Source of the DNA: Deltaproteobacteria bacterium
GTDB lineage: Bacteria; Desulfobacterota; Desulfobacteria; C00003060; C00003106
DNA: 10,094 nucleotides
Direction: 5' to 3'
Assembly: GCA_019314005.1 (NCBI GenBank)
Contig: JAFDAE010000052.1
Span: forward strand, 1-10,094
Of this stretch, positions 1 through 5,682 are shown in pieces (the stretch's first letter is position 1; the number at the start of each line of letters is the position of its first letter). Both the position numbers and the translations under genes were made by a program. The notes under the pieces were generated by a model. It did no database searches. It was not told the DNA's origin and saw only the letters and a program-made list of their open reading frames with translations.

Positions 1-2427
1 TATATGAAACTTGGACCCTTTGCTTCTCTCCAGATCCCATCTCCCCCTGATTTGACTTGTCAGAATATTGACCAGCTTTAAACCGAGCGATTCGGTATTT
101 CTAAAATCGAGGTCTTTCGGTATGCCAACACCGTCATCACTCACTGTCAGTTCCATTTCATTTTCATCGGTTGAATGAAGCGTGATCTTGACTTCACCTT
201 TGCCGTCTTCCGTGAAGGCATATTTTAAGGAGTTGGATACAAGTTCATTAACGATCAGACCACACGGAATAGCAGTATCAACCTCTATTATAACATCCTC
301 GATATCTAACTTCAGTGCGATTTTTCCTGTATCAATTCCATAAGATCTAAACAGGATATTTGCCAGATGCTTGACGTATTCATTGAAGTCAATGTTCGCC
401 AAGTCTTCTGATTGATAAAGTTTCTCATGGACAAGAGCCATCGACTTTATTCGGTTCTGACTCTCTATAAACATCTCAACATCCTTTTCGTCCCTGATAT
501 ATTTGGACTGAAGCTTGAGCAGGCTGGAAATAACCTGCATGTTGTTCTTGACCCTGTGATGGATCTCTCTAAGCAACACCTCTTTCTCTCTGAGCGATGC
601 TCTGACTTTCTCTTCCGCCCGCTTGCGATCCGTGATATCGCGCAACGATTCCACTACCATCCTCGGTCGGCCGTCATCATATCGCGCAGCCACACTGGCC
701 ATACACCAGAAGCTCCTTTGGCTCCCATCAGACGTTGTCATCTCGGTTTCAAATTCGTGCACTTTGTCATCTTCGAAGCACTGCCGAACAATACACGATT
801 CGCAAATCTTGTCACGTCCGTGATAAACAGCATAGCACTTCTTGCCAACCATGTCCGGCCCGAACATATCCTTTGCAACATCGTTGGTCCACACAATATT
901 GAATTGCTCGTCCACCATGAACATGAGGTCCGTCACCGACCCAACTACCCCGGCCAGCTTCTCTTCGCTTTCAAGACGAGCTTTCTCAGCCTTCATCTTC
1001 TCAGTAACATTGCGCGCAATTTCAATCACGGCAACGACCTGACCAGACTCATCCTTGACTGGCACGCCATAATCTTCCCAATACGATTCACCAACAACAT
1101 CCATGGCAGGTTGATACATGGTTGCGTACTCAATGTTTCCCGTTTCCAGTGCCTTCTTACAGGGACACCCAGGACAAGGAGTATCCAGGTTCTGAAGCAA
1201 TTTGTGACACGTATGTCCTACCAAATCGTCAGGGGTCTTATTAACCATCGCACTTGTTGTCTTGTTTGCCCAGACTATTCTCATCTCTGTATCAACAAGC
1301 GCAATCGAATCAACCGACGCATCAAGTATCGCCTGTTTCTGTGTCTCACTTTCCCGCAGCGCATTCTCAGCACGCTTCCGTTCGGTGATCTCTTGCATCA
1401 ACTCTATGTTCTTATTTTTAAGCTCGTTAGACCTCTTTCGTTCGGTCCTGTAAAAAGCAAAACCCCCGGCCGAAAACAGCAGCATAACAAGCGCAGTAAT
1501 CTCCACGTGGTGCATTGCATGCTGGAAAATAGGTGATGCAATTTCAGAATAATTCATGGAAACGCCAATCGACCATAACCGATTTCCTATATGCACAGGG
1601 GCATAGGCGATAATCCTCTTTCCGCATGTCGCACACCCATAAATCCCCGAACCTTCTTCACCTCGGGTCGATTTATTTACAATTTCTTCTAATAATGCCC
1701 AATCATGATCAGGAAACTTGCCTCTTCTCGGAGCCATAATATGTTTACCAACCTGGTTCGGATCAGGATAGCTTAACAGTGTTCCTCGTTCATCCAATAT
1801 CCATGCGAAGCCCGCCTCGCCCACCTTGACTGGCTGAATAAAACGTTTATAGAGATTCTCCAGGCTAATCATCCATCTTACAATTCCTATAAATTCATCT
1901 TTATAAAATACCGGTTCTGAAATAGAGATACAGGGCTCGCCTAAGTTGTTATAAAACAGCTTACTGATATGCGGTTCATGCTCACGTACGACATACGCCA
2001 CACCCGGCTTATCAGTAAAATCTGTTCCTGTTCTGTCCTTCTTGTCCCGCCAAAATGGATGTCTATGCAACATAATGCCATTGGCGTCCAATGTAGTAAG
2101 CGCATCAGCGACATCTATATGAGATTCATAAAAGATTTTAATAGGACAGACATGCAGTTGCGTTTGCATAATCCTATCTTTGATCTCTTCTTGAACCGCC
2201 GGCTCTGCTGCAATAACCTTTGACTCCCTTGAAAGAGTTTCGACAAATTCTTCCAGCCTACTCGCTGTTGTCTTTGCTATCGTAAGCAACCGCTGTTGTG
2301 TTTGCGAAATCGCCGTCTCCTCAAAATCCCTGTGGCACAGATATGACAAGTGCACAAAAATCCCAATAATTGCCAAAACGATGGTAATGGATACTACCAC
2401 CTTTGTGGATATCTGTAGCGTTTTCAT
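1..2427 (-). CDS. Membrane sensor histidine kinase: dCache, two PAS, HisKA_2, HATPase (3' end cut by window)
   Basis: Reading the minus strand from ATG at 2427 gives 809 codons with no stop, running off the left edge. I see a TM helix (about 8-29), a periplasmic double-Cache-like region (about 35-300) with a C265-x-x-C268 pair, a second TM helix (about 308-327), a coiled linker ending in ITERKRAE, then two PAS domains (about 361-480 and 484-605). The kinase core has the HisKA_2 phosphoacceptor motif [11 protein letters not shown] (H624 likely phosphorylated), an N-box [12 protein letters not shown] (N732), G1 DDGVGIP (764-770) and G2 LGLKLV (781-786). HisKA_2 kinases autophosphorylate and pass phosphate to a response regulator; none is visible here. 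Both PAS domains carry Cys clusters (C407, C418, C421, C423; C531, C542, C545, C550). GGAG at 2440-2437, 9 nt before ATG, supports the start. Only about 5-20 residues should be missing. The ligand and partner cannot be read from the sequence. Confidence 0.95.
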   Translation of the reverse strand, partial: MKTLQISTKVVVSITIVLAIIGIFVHLSYLCHRDFEETAISQTQQRLLTIAKTTASRLEEFVETLSRESKVIAAEPAVQEEIKDRIMQTQLHVCPIKIFYESHIDVADALTTLDANGIMLHRHPFWRDKKDRTGTDFTDKPGVAYVVREHEPHISKLFYNNLGEPCISISEPVFYKDEFIGIVRWMISLENLYKRFIQPVKVGEAGFAWILDERGTLLSYPDPNQVGKHIMAPRRGKFPDHDWALLEEIVNKSTRGEEGSGIYGCATCGKRIIAYAPVHIGNRLWSIGVSMNYSEIASPIFQHAMHHVEITALVMLLFSAGGFAFYRTERKRSNELKNKNIELMQEITERKRAENALRESETQKQAILDASVDSIALVDTEMRIVWANKTTSAMVNKTPDDLVGHTCHKLLQNLDTPCPGCPCKKALETGNIEYATMYQPAMDVVGESYWEDYGVPVKDESGQVVAVIEIARNVTEKMKAEKARLESEEKLAGVVGSVTDLMFMVDEQFNIVWTNDVAKDMFGPDMVGKKCYAVYHGRDKICESCIVRQCFEDDKVHEFETEMTTSDGSQRSFWCMASVAARYDDGRPRMVVESLRDITDRKRAEEKVRASLREKEVLLREIHHRVKNNMQVISSLLKLQSKYIRDEKDVEMFIESQNRIKSMALVHEKLYQSEDLANIDFNEYVKHLANILFRSYGIDTGKIALKLDIEDVIIEVDTAIPCGLIVNELVSNSLKYAFTEDGKGEVKITLHSTDENEMELTVSDDGVGIPKDLDFRNTESLGLKLVNILTSQIRGRWDLERSKGSKFHI

Positions 2428-2436
2428 ACGATTTTG

Positions 2437-2440
2437 CTCC
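2437..2440 (-). promoter_or_regulatory. Shine-Dalgarno site of the sensor kinase
   Basis: On the minus strand GGAG lies 9 nt before the ATG at 2427. Just upstream, 2443-2456 is a perfect 14 bp AT palindrome (TTATAATATTATAA) filling the gap between the repeat element and this site. It contains a TATAAT on both strands, but a start there would leave almost no leader before the GGAG. Confidence 0.6.
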
Positions 2441-2456
2441 GCTTATAATATTATAA

Positions 2457-2615
2457 CCTAAATTGGGCGATTTTTGACTCGATCTGCACCAATCTCTTGC
2501 GCATCAAGGGCTTGTGAAAATCCTCGACATAGCCACGGGTATGCCTGCGGTTTTCGCAAACCTTGCTACATCAAGATATTGGCGCACCTCTTCCTCAAAA
2601 ATCGCTCAACTTAGG
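2457..2615 (-). repeat. Palindromic MITE-like element, copy A (leader of sensor kinase gene)
   Basis: This 159 bp element, read on the minus strand, begins CCTAAGTTGAGCGATTTTTG and ends CAAAAATCGCCCAATTTAGG, so the ends are ~20 bp imperfect inverted repeats. The similarity continues inward: the left arm around GCCAATATCTTGATGTAGCA resembles the reverse complement of the right arm around CACCAATCTCTTGCGCATCA. The whole unit can therefore fold into one long interrupted hairpin. A second copy lies at 5487-5652 on the plus strand. There is no transposase-sized ORF inside, so it is non-autonomous if mobile. No convincing target-site duplication is visible. It ends 29 nt before the kinase ATG. Confidence 0.85.
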
Positions 2616-2627
2616 TTTAAATACCAA

Positions 2628-2656
2628 TTGATGATTTTGTAAAAAAAACTATAATA
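2628..2656 (+). promoter_or_regulatory. Sigma-70-type promoter reading right, toward purN
   Basis: TTGATG (2628-2633), a 17 nt A/T-rich spacer and a perfect TATAAT (2651-2656) give a predicted start near 2663. Transcription would pass through the mini-ORF at 2690 and the inverted repeat at 2743-2895, giving a leader of about 320 nt before purN. Confidence 0.65.
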
Positions 2657-2661
2657 CCTCA

Positions 2662-2671
2662 TGTTAACATT
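2662..2671. promoter_or_regulatory. Perfect 10 bp palindrome at overlapping start sites; possible operator
   Basis: ATGTTAACAT is self-complementary and lies exactly between the two opposed promoters. Both predicted transcription starts (about 2663 rightward and 2666 leftward) fall within or beside it. A dimeric regulator or polymerase competition here would affect both genes. The operator role is inferred from position only. Confidence 0.35.
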
Positions 2672-2672
2672 T

Positions 2673-2701
2673 TTATATAAAAAGGGAGATGAATTGTCAA
2701 A
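2673..2701 (-). promoter_or_regulatory. Sigma-70-type promoter reading left, toward sensor kinase
   Basis: On the minus strand a perfect TTGACA (2701-2696) is followed by a 17 nt spacer and TATAAA (2678-2673). The predicted start near 2666 would give a leader of about 240 nt before the kinase ATG, containing all of repeat copy A. Confidence 0.6.
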
Positions 2702-2719
2702 ATTGTGGTATTATTTAAA
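2690..2719 (+). CDS. Nine-codon mini-ORF (MNCQNCGII) behind a good ribosome site
   Basis: The strong-looking site AAAGGGAG (2682-2689) abuts an ATG at 2690 that opens a 9-codon frame ending in TAA. The spacing is very short. The peptide starts with CxxC, like the first knuckle of many bacterial zinc-ribbon proteins, and then stops. It could be a short leader peptide for the purN transcript, the stump of a lost zinc-ribbon gene, or chance. No continuation is seen in other frames before the inverted repeat at 2743. Confidence 0.2.
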
Positions 2720-2742
2720 TAAAAATAAATGTAACCGTTCAA

Positions 2743-2895
2743 GGTTCAGGGGTTCAAGGTTACTCGCCCTGCTCTCTTCACATTTACAGGGCAGCATAGC
2801 GTTTCCTCAAAACTCCGTTGCAAGAACCGGCTGAATACCGAATTCGTATAGCCTCTTTTTCATCAGCTTAACCGTGAACCGTGAACCCCTGAACC
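2743..2895. repeat. Inverted-repeat element with GGTTCA-type ends
   Basis: The left arm GGTTCAGGGGTTCAAGGTT (2743-2761) matches the reverse complement of the right arm (2877-2895) at 18 of 19 positions. Both arms are embedded in further GTTCAAGG / CCGTGAAC units (2734-2742 and 2870-2876). The ~115 bp between them holds a small hairpin (GCCCTG 2766-2771 with CAGGGC 2787-2792) and no ORF. This looks like a short non-autonomous repeat in the leader of purN. It sits between the promoter at 2628-2656 and purN, so it would be transcribed and could fold into a long stem. Confidence 0.7.
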
Positions 2896-2984
2896 GTAAA
2901 CCTGACAAGCCTGGGTAGTTACGTTGAAAAACTAATTCTTCGTAAGCGCATTATTTTTTTATTCGATTGAATAAGGGGACTATA

Positions 2985-3773
2985 ATGGGTAAAATTCGAA
3001 TTGGTGCTCTTGTTTCAGGTGGGGGTACCAATTTGCAGGCAATCATCGATGCCTGTGAAGCGGGCGTTATAAACGGCCAGGTGGTCTTTGTGGGATCAGA
3101 TAATCGTGATTCCTACGGGCTTGAAAGGTGTAAATCACATGACATTCCGACATTTGTTGTGGACTATAAGGAGACTGCACGCCGTTATGACGAAGGGTTA
3201 GAAGGTCTTGTTCCGGAGGACTTCAATTTAAATGAGATATTAAAAAACCAGACACTGTTTTCCGTCTCTGAAGAGCCTGCCAAGTTGACCCGTTTTTTCA
3301 GTATACGGGCTGCGGCAGAGGGAGCCCTTATCCGTGAAATGAACCCCTATCCCTTTGATCTCCTTGTGTTGGCGGGTTTTATGCGAACTCTCAGTCCGTA
3401 TTTCATAGACAAAATAAATCCCGCCCCTCTTGACCCACGTATTATGAACATTCATCCCGCCCTTCTTCCGGCATTTCCCGGGACCGACGGATATGGCGAT
3501 ACGTATAGATATGGGTGTAAGGTTGGAGGATGTACAGTCCATTTTATTGACTACGGAGAGGATTCCGGAGCGATCATAGGCCAAAAAGCATATGAGATAA
3601 CACCGGAAGATACTATAGAAACTATTAAAGGAAAAGGGCTAAAGCTGGAATGGGAGCTTTATGTAGACTGTGTTAGGCTCTTTGCTGAAGGGAAGCTCAA
3701 AGTGGTACGCAAGCTGTACAATCTCAAAGGAGGTCGCAAGCTTCAGGGAACAGTGGTTGAGATAATGCCGTAA
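2985..3773 (+). CDS. purN: PurN-type phosphoribosylglycinamide formyltransferase, long variant
   Basis: The 262-residue product matches the formyltransferase that transfers a formyl group from 10-formyl-THF to GAR in cytosolic purine synthesis. Seen directly: the phosphate-binding loop SGGGTNLQAI (11-20), LAGFMRTLSP (129-138), the catalytic block MNIHPALLPAFPG (N155, H157), and VHFIDYGEDSG with the presumed catalytic Asp at 193. The usual length is about 190-215. The extra length is mostly a ~40-residue insertion (about 65-110) plus a short one near 145-152. The HPxLLPxxPG block continues into TDGYGDT rather than the common LHTHRQ-like stretch. I chose ATG 2985 because GGGG at 2975-2978 is well placed; an in-frame TTG at 2967 is unlikely. 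It is first in a cluster with pcm and the DedA-like gene. Confidence 0.9.
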   Translation: MGKIRIGALVSGGGTNLQAIIDACEAGVINGQVVFVGSDNRDSYGLERCKSHDIPTFVVDYKETARRYDEGLEGLVPEDFNLNEILKNQTLFSVSEEPAKLTRFFSIRAAAEGALIREMNPYPFDLLVLAGFMRTLSPYFIDKINPAPLDPRIMNIHPALLPAFPGTDGYGDTYRYGCKVGGCTVHFIDYGEDSGAIIGQKAYEITPEDTIETIKGKGLKLEWELYVDCVRLFAEGKLKVVRKLYNLKGGRKLQGTVVEIMP

Positions 3774-3779
3774 TGTTTG

Positions 3780-3848
3780 TCATTTGTCATTAAAATGATA
3801 GCCATCCTTTTTAACAATGGTCAATGAAAAATGTACAATGAGAAATGA
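3780..3848. repeat. Short TCATTTGTCATT-type inverted repeat between purN and pcm
   Basis: TCATTTGTCATT (3780-3791) pairs with AATGAGAAATGA (3837-3848), 11 of 12 positions. The interior has degenerate units of the same kind (CAATGGTCAATG, TGTACAATGAG). It fills nearly all of the purN-pcm gap and stops just before the pcm ribosome site. It creates a false in-frame upstream ATG at 3817, which would add 15 residues encoded by the repeat to Pcm. Confidence 0.6.
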
Positions 3849-3861
3849 TAACGGAGACCCA

Positions 3862-4503
3862 ATGGACTACAAGCGTGAACGTGAAAGGATGGTCCTCACC
3901 CAGCTTGAGGCCAGGGGGATAACAGACCTTAGAGTACTCGCAGCAATGAGAAAGGTCCCCCGTCATTACTTTGTTGGCGAGGCGCTTCAGGAGCAGGCTT
4001 ACGGCGATTTTCCCCTTCCAATCGGGCGCGAACAGACGATTTCACAACCATATATGGTGGCGGAAATGACGCAGATCTTAGAGCTTACGCCTGATGATCA
4101 AGTCCTTGAAATAGGAACCGGTTCAGGTTATCAAACAGCCATACTGGCAGAGTTGGCCCACGAGGTATATACCATAGAACGAATTAGGGAACTCCTGATC
4201 GAGGCCAAAAAGAAATTGGATCGACTAAAATATCTTAATGTTGTTACAAGGTGTTCTGACGGCACCAATGGATGGCCGGAAGAAGGTCCATTTGACGGCA
4301 TTATCGTCACGGCAGGCGCGCCGCATGTGCCGGAACCTCTAAAAGAACAATTAGCGATCGGAGGACGGTTAGTCATACCTGTCGGTGATATATATTCTCA
4401 GGTACTAATGAAGATAATCCGAAAGAAAGACAGGTTTGTTGAAATAGCTATGGGGGGGTGCCGCTTTGTAAAATTGATAGGAAACCATGGGTGGGGTGGA
4501 TAG
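3862..4503 (+). CDS. pcm: Protein-L-isoaspartate O-methyltransferase
   Basis: The 213-residue product is a SAM-dependent methyltransferase that repairs isoaspartyl damage in proteins, normally cytosolic. Family marks: [16 protein letters not shown] (57-72), SAM motif [14 protein letters not shown] (81-93), acidic motif VYTIER (102-107), [20 protein letters not shown] (133-152), the [16 protein letters not shown] segment (160-175), and the C-terminal [10 protein letters not shown] (202-211). The length is normal for the family. GGAG at 3853-3856, 5 nt before ATG 3862, decides the start; the earlier ATG at 3817 lies in repeat sequence. The stop at 4501-4503 forms part of the ribosome site of the next gene, so the two are probably translationally coupled. 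Confidence 0.95.
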   Translation: MDYKRERERMVLTQLEARGITDLRVLAAMRKVPRHYFVGEALQEQAYGDFPLPIGREQTISQPYMVAEMTQILELTPDDQVLEIGTGSGYQTAILAELAHEVYTIERIRELLIEAKKKLDRLKYLNVVTRCSDGTNGWPEEGPFDGIIVTAGAPHVPEPLKEQLAIGGRLVIPVGDIYSQVLMKIIRKKDRFVEIAMGGCRFVKLIGNHGWGG

Positions 4504-4509
4504 GAACAA

Positions 4510-5097
4510 GTGAAATTCTTACGACGGTTATACGATTGGGTGCTTCATTGGGCTGAAACCCCTTACGGGACTCCGGCCCTGTTTTTATTGGCCTTTTGCG
4601 AGTCATCTTTTTTCCCTATTCCACCCGATATTTTACTTATAGCGCTTGCAGTGGCAATCCCCAAAAAAGCCTTTCAGTATGCCCTGGTCTGTTCTATAGG
4701 ATCACTATTGGGAGGTTGCTTTGGTTATCTGATCGGATGGGAATTTATGGCGGCCGTTGGAGACGCTATCATTCAATTTTATGGGTTTGGCGAAAAATAT
4801 TCTTACGTCCAGGATCTCTATGTCCGCTACGACGCATGGGTTGTCGGGGTCGCAGGTTTTACCCCCATTCCTTATAAGGTCTTTACCATTGCCGCGGGTG
4901 CATTTAAAATAAATTTCATAGTATTTTTAGTCGTCTCTCTCATTTCCAGGTCGGCTCGTTTCTTTTTGATAGGAGGATTGATCTACAAATTCGGCGCTCC
5001 TATCCAGCGATTTATTGATCGTTATTTTAACCCGCTGGTAATTGCATTCACCCTGTTACTCATACTCGGGTTTGGAGTAATCAAATGGATTTTTTAG
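4510..5097 (+). CDS. YqaA/DedA-type inner membrane protein
   Basis: The 195-residue, strongly hydrophobic product fits the YqaA branch of the DedA/VTT (SNARE-associated) superfamily; members are linked to lipid flipping and membrane homeostasis, with the exact substrate usually unknown. Seen: ESSFFPIPPDILLIALAV (31-48) with the acidic and Pro residues of the first re-entrant region, a Gly-rich helix SLLGGCFGYLIGWEF (65-79), the signature GFTPIPYKVFTIAAGAFK (116-133), SRSARFFLIGGLIYKFG (146-162), and a last TM helix (about 176-192). The start is GTG 4510, preceded by TAGGAA overlapping the pcm stop. The stop lies 2 nt before the ATG of the small membrane protein, so purN, pcm, this gene and the mini-selenoprotein read as one transcription unit. 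Confidence 0.9.
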   Translation: MKFLRRLYDWVLHWAETPYGTPALFLLAFCESSFFPIPPDILLIALAVAIPKKAFQYALVCSIGSLLGGCFGYLIGWEFMAAVGDAIIQFYGFGEKYSYVQDLYVRYDAWVVGVAGFTPIPYKVFTIAAGAFKINFIVFLVVSLISRSARFFLIGGLIYKFGAPIQRFIDRYFNPLVIAFTLLLILGFGVIKWIF

Positions 5098-5099
5098 GT

Positions 5100-5246
5100 A
5101 TGAATCGATTTGTTATATGGTTCCCCAAGGCGCTGTTGTTCCTTCTGTTTCTTCTGTTACTTATATACGGAATAGCCAACGGAGACATTAGCGACATCAT
5201 ACGCCGAGGAAGTATTCTTTGACTCGCCTGCATCGGTCTCAGGTGA
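5100..5246 (+). CDS. Candidate 48-aa membrane selenoprotein, UGA = Sec at residue 41 (U-L-A-C motif)
   Basis: ATG 5100, 2 nt after the preceding stop, opens a frame of 40 codons to TGA (5220-5222), then LACIGLR to a second TGA (5244-5246). Residues 10-26 form one TM helix, followed by NGD (27-29), a basic RR (35-36), and GSIL-U-LACIGLR. The layout (short N-terminus, single helix, [R/N]G[D/E], ~12 residues, CxxC-I-G near the C-terminus) matches, from memory, the small CD1871A-type CXXC-motif proteins, with the first Cys here encoded by UGA. A SECIS-like hairpin starts 12 nt after the UGA. UxxC or CxxC at a membrane suggests a redox role, but the function is unknown. The Shine-Dalgarno is poor, so translation probably depends on coupling with the upstream gene. 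Without Sec insertion this is a 40-residue TM peptide lacking its motif. Confidence 0.75.
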
Positions 5247-5253
5247 GGAGACC
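5220..5253 (+). promoter_or_regulatory. Bacterial SECIS-like element: UGA plus hairpin
   Basis: After UGA 5220-5222 come 12 nt, then a perfect 6 bp stem GGTCTC (5235-5240) / GAGACC (5248-5253) with loop AGGTGAG (5241-5247). The E. coli fdhF SECIS, from memory, has AUCGGU before the tip, an AGGU-starting loop and about 11 nt between UGA and the stem. This site has ATCGGT, AGGT and 12 nt. The G's at the top of the loop lie about 20 nt after UGA, within the range accepted for bacterial SECIS. The stop codon of the recoded frame sits inside the loop. Confidence 0.75.
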
Positions 5254-5428
5254 TTTGAAAAACCGCCATTTTTTTGACGGTCTGCGCCAAGACAATAACA
5301 AAAACCTTTACGAAATACTCAATAATAATGATAAGTTCGTAAAAAGTTCAAAAAAATCCCATCCATATTAAAGAACCTTCAAAGACCATCCGATTGTAAG
5401 ACAGATATCACTTGTTGTTCTTATCATT
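5254..5428. other. AT-rich non-coding stretch upstream of the sigma-54 promoter
   Basis: Apart from the weak hairpin at 5262-5281, I see no gene or strong motif here. A partly repeated AAGTTCGTAAAAAGTTCAAA (5335-5354) is the only local pattern. It is where enhancer-binding sites for a sigma-54 activator would be expected, but no convincing dyad stands out. Confidence 0.5.
5262..5281. terminator. Possible weak hairpin after the mini-selenoprotein gene
   Basis: ACCGCCA (5262-5268) pairs with TGACGGT (5275-5281) with one mismatch and an all-T loop of six. It lacks a following T tract, so it is at best a weak terminator or an RNA 3' end. No better terminator was found between this cluster and the sigma-54 promoter. 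Confidence 0.25.
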
Positions 5429-5444
5429 TGGCATGAGCATTGCA
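5429..5444 (+). promoter_or_regulatory. Sigma-54 (-24/-12) promoter for the pilB-like operon
   Basis: TGGCATGAGCATTGCA matches the sigma-54 consensus TGGCAC-N5-TTGCA with the invariant GG (5430-5431) and GC (5442-5443) exactly 10 nt apart. The predicted start is about 5455, so the leader to ATG 5683 would be about 228 nt and would contain repeat copy B. Sigma-54 promoters need an AAA+ enhancer-binding activator; I saw no clear upstream activator dyad in 5282-5428, which is otherwise AT-rich and featureless. Confidence 0.7.
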
Positions 5445-5486
5445 ATCTGTACACCGTACCACAAGTATGTGGCATCTTTCCCAATA

Positions 5487-5652
5487 CCTAAGTTGAGCAA
5501 TTTTTGGGGAAGATATGTGCTGAGATCTTGATGCAGTCCCGCCTGGGCGGGACGAAAACCGCAGGCATACCCGTGGATATGTCGAGGATTTTTGCGAACC
5601 GTTGATGCGCAAGAGATCGGTGCAGATCGAGTCAAAAATCGCTCAATTTAGG
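5487..5652 (+). repeat. Palindromic MITE-like element, copy B (leader of pilB-like gene)
   Basis: This 166 bp copy matches copy A (2457-2615, opposite strand) over its full length, with near-identical blocks such as CCGCAGGCATACCCGTGG and GTGCAGATCGAGTCAAAAAT. The ends are CCTAAGTTGAGCAATTTTTG and CAAAAATCGCTCAATTTAGG. The main difference is one arm: here a strong GC hairpin GTCCCGCC-TG-GGCGGGAC (5536-5553), where copy A has a smaller GCAA/TTGC hairpin. Orientation relative to the downstream gene is the same as for copy A, and it ends 30 nt before ATG 5683. It has no coding capacity of its own; minus-strand frames through it are fortuitous. Confidence 0.85.
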
Positions 5653-5682
5653 TAATAGTAAGGGGTCTAACTCGTTTTACTT

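Noticed and set aside
412..1536. A 374-codon plus-strand frame across the left part of the window
   Set aside because: It is antisense to the sensor kinase. The minus strand there encodes clear PAS, HisKA_2 and HATPase motifs, while this frame shows no recognisable domain.
2450..2455. TATAAT on the minus strand just before the kinase gene
   Set aside because: It is part of a symmetric AT palindrome with no good -35 at the right distance, and a start there would leave only a few bases before the Shine-Dalgarno.
2457..2615. CRISPR array or tRNA-like gene in the intergenic repeats
   Set aside because: There are only two distant inverted copies, no regular repeat-spacer pattern, and no cloverleaf or CCA end.
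5244..5258. Second Sec readthrough of the TGA at 5244
   Set aside because: The frame gives only GDL before another TGA at 5256-5258, and no second hairpin at a suitable distance is evident, so 5244-5246 is taken as the true stop.
5081..5290. A 69-codon minus-strand frame over the mini-selenoprotein
   Set aside because: It is antisense to a frame with a TM helix, a family-like motif and a SECIS-like element; no domain is seen in it.
5408..5635. A 75-codon minus-strand frame over the sigma-54 promoter and repeat copy B
   Set aside because: Most of it is translated from the palindromic element, and it lacks a ribosome site and any recognisable domain. Such frames arise wherever this repeat occurs.
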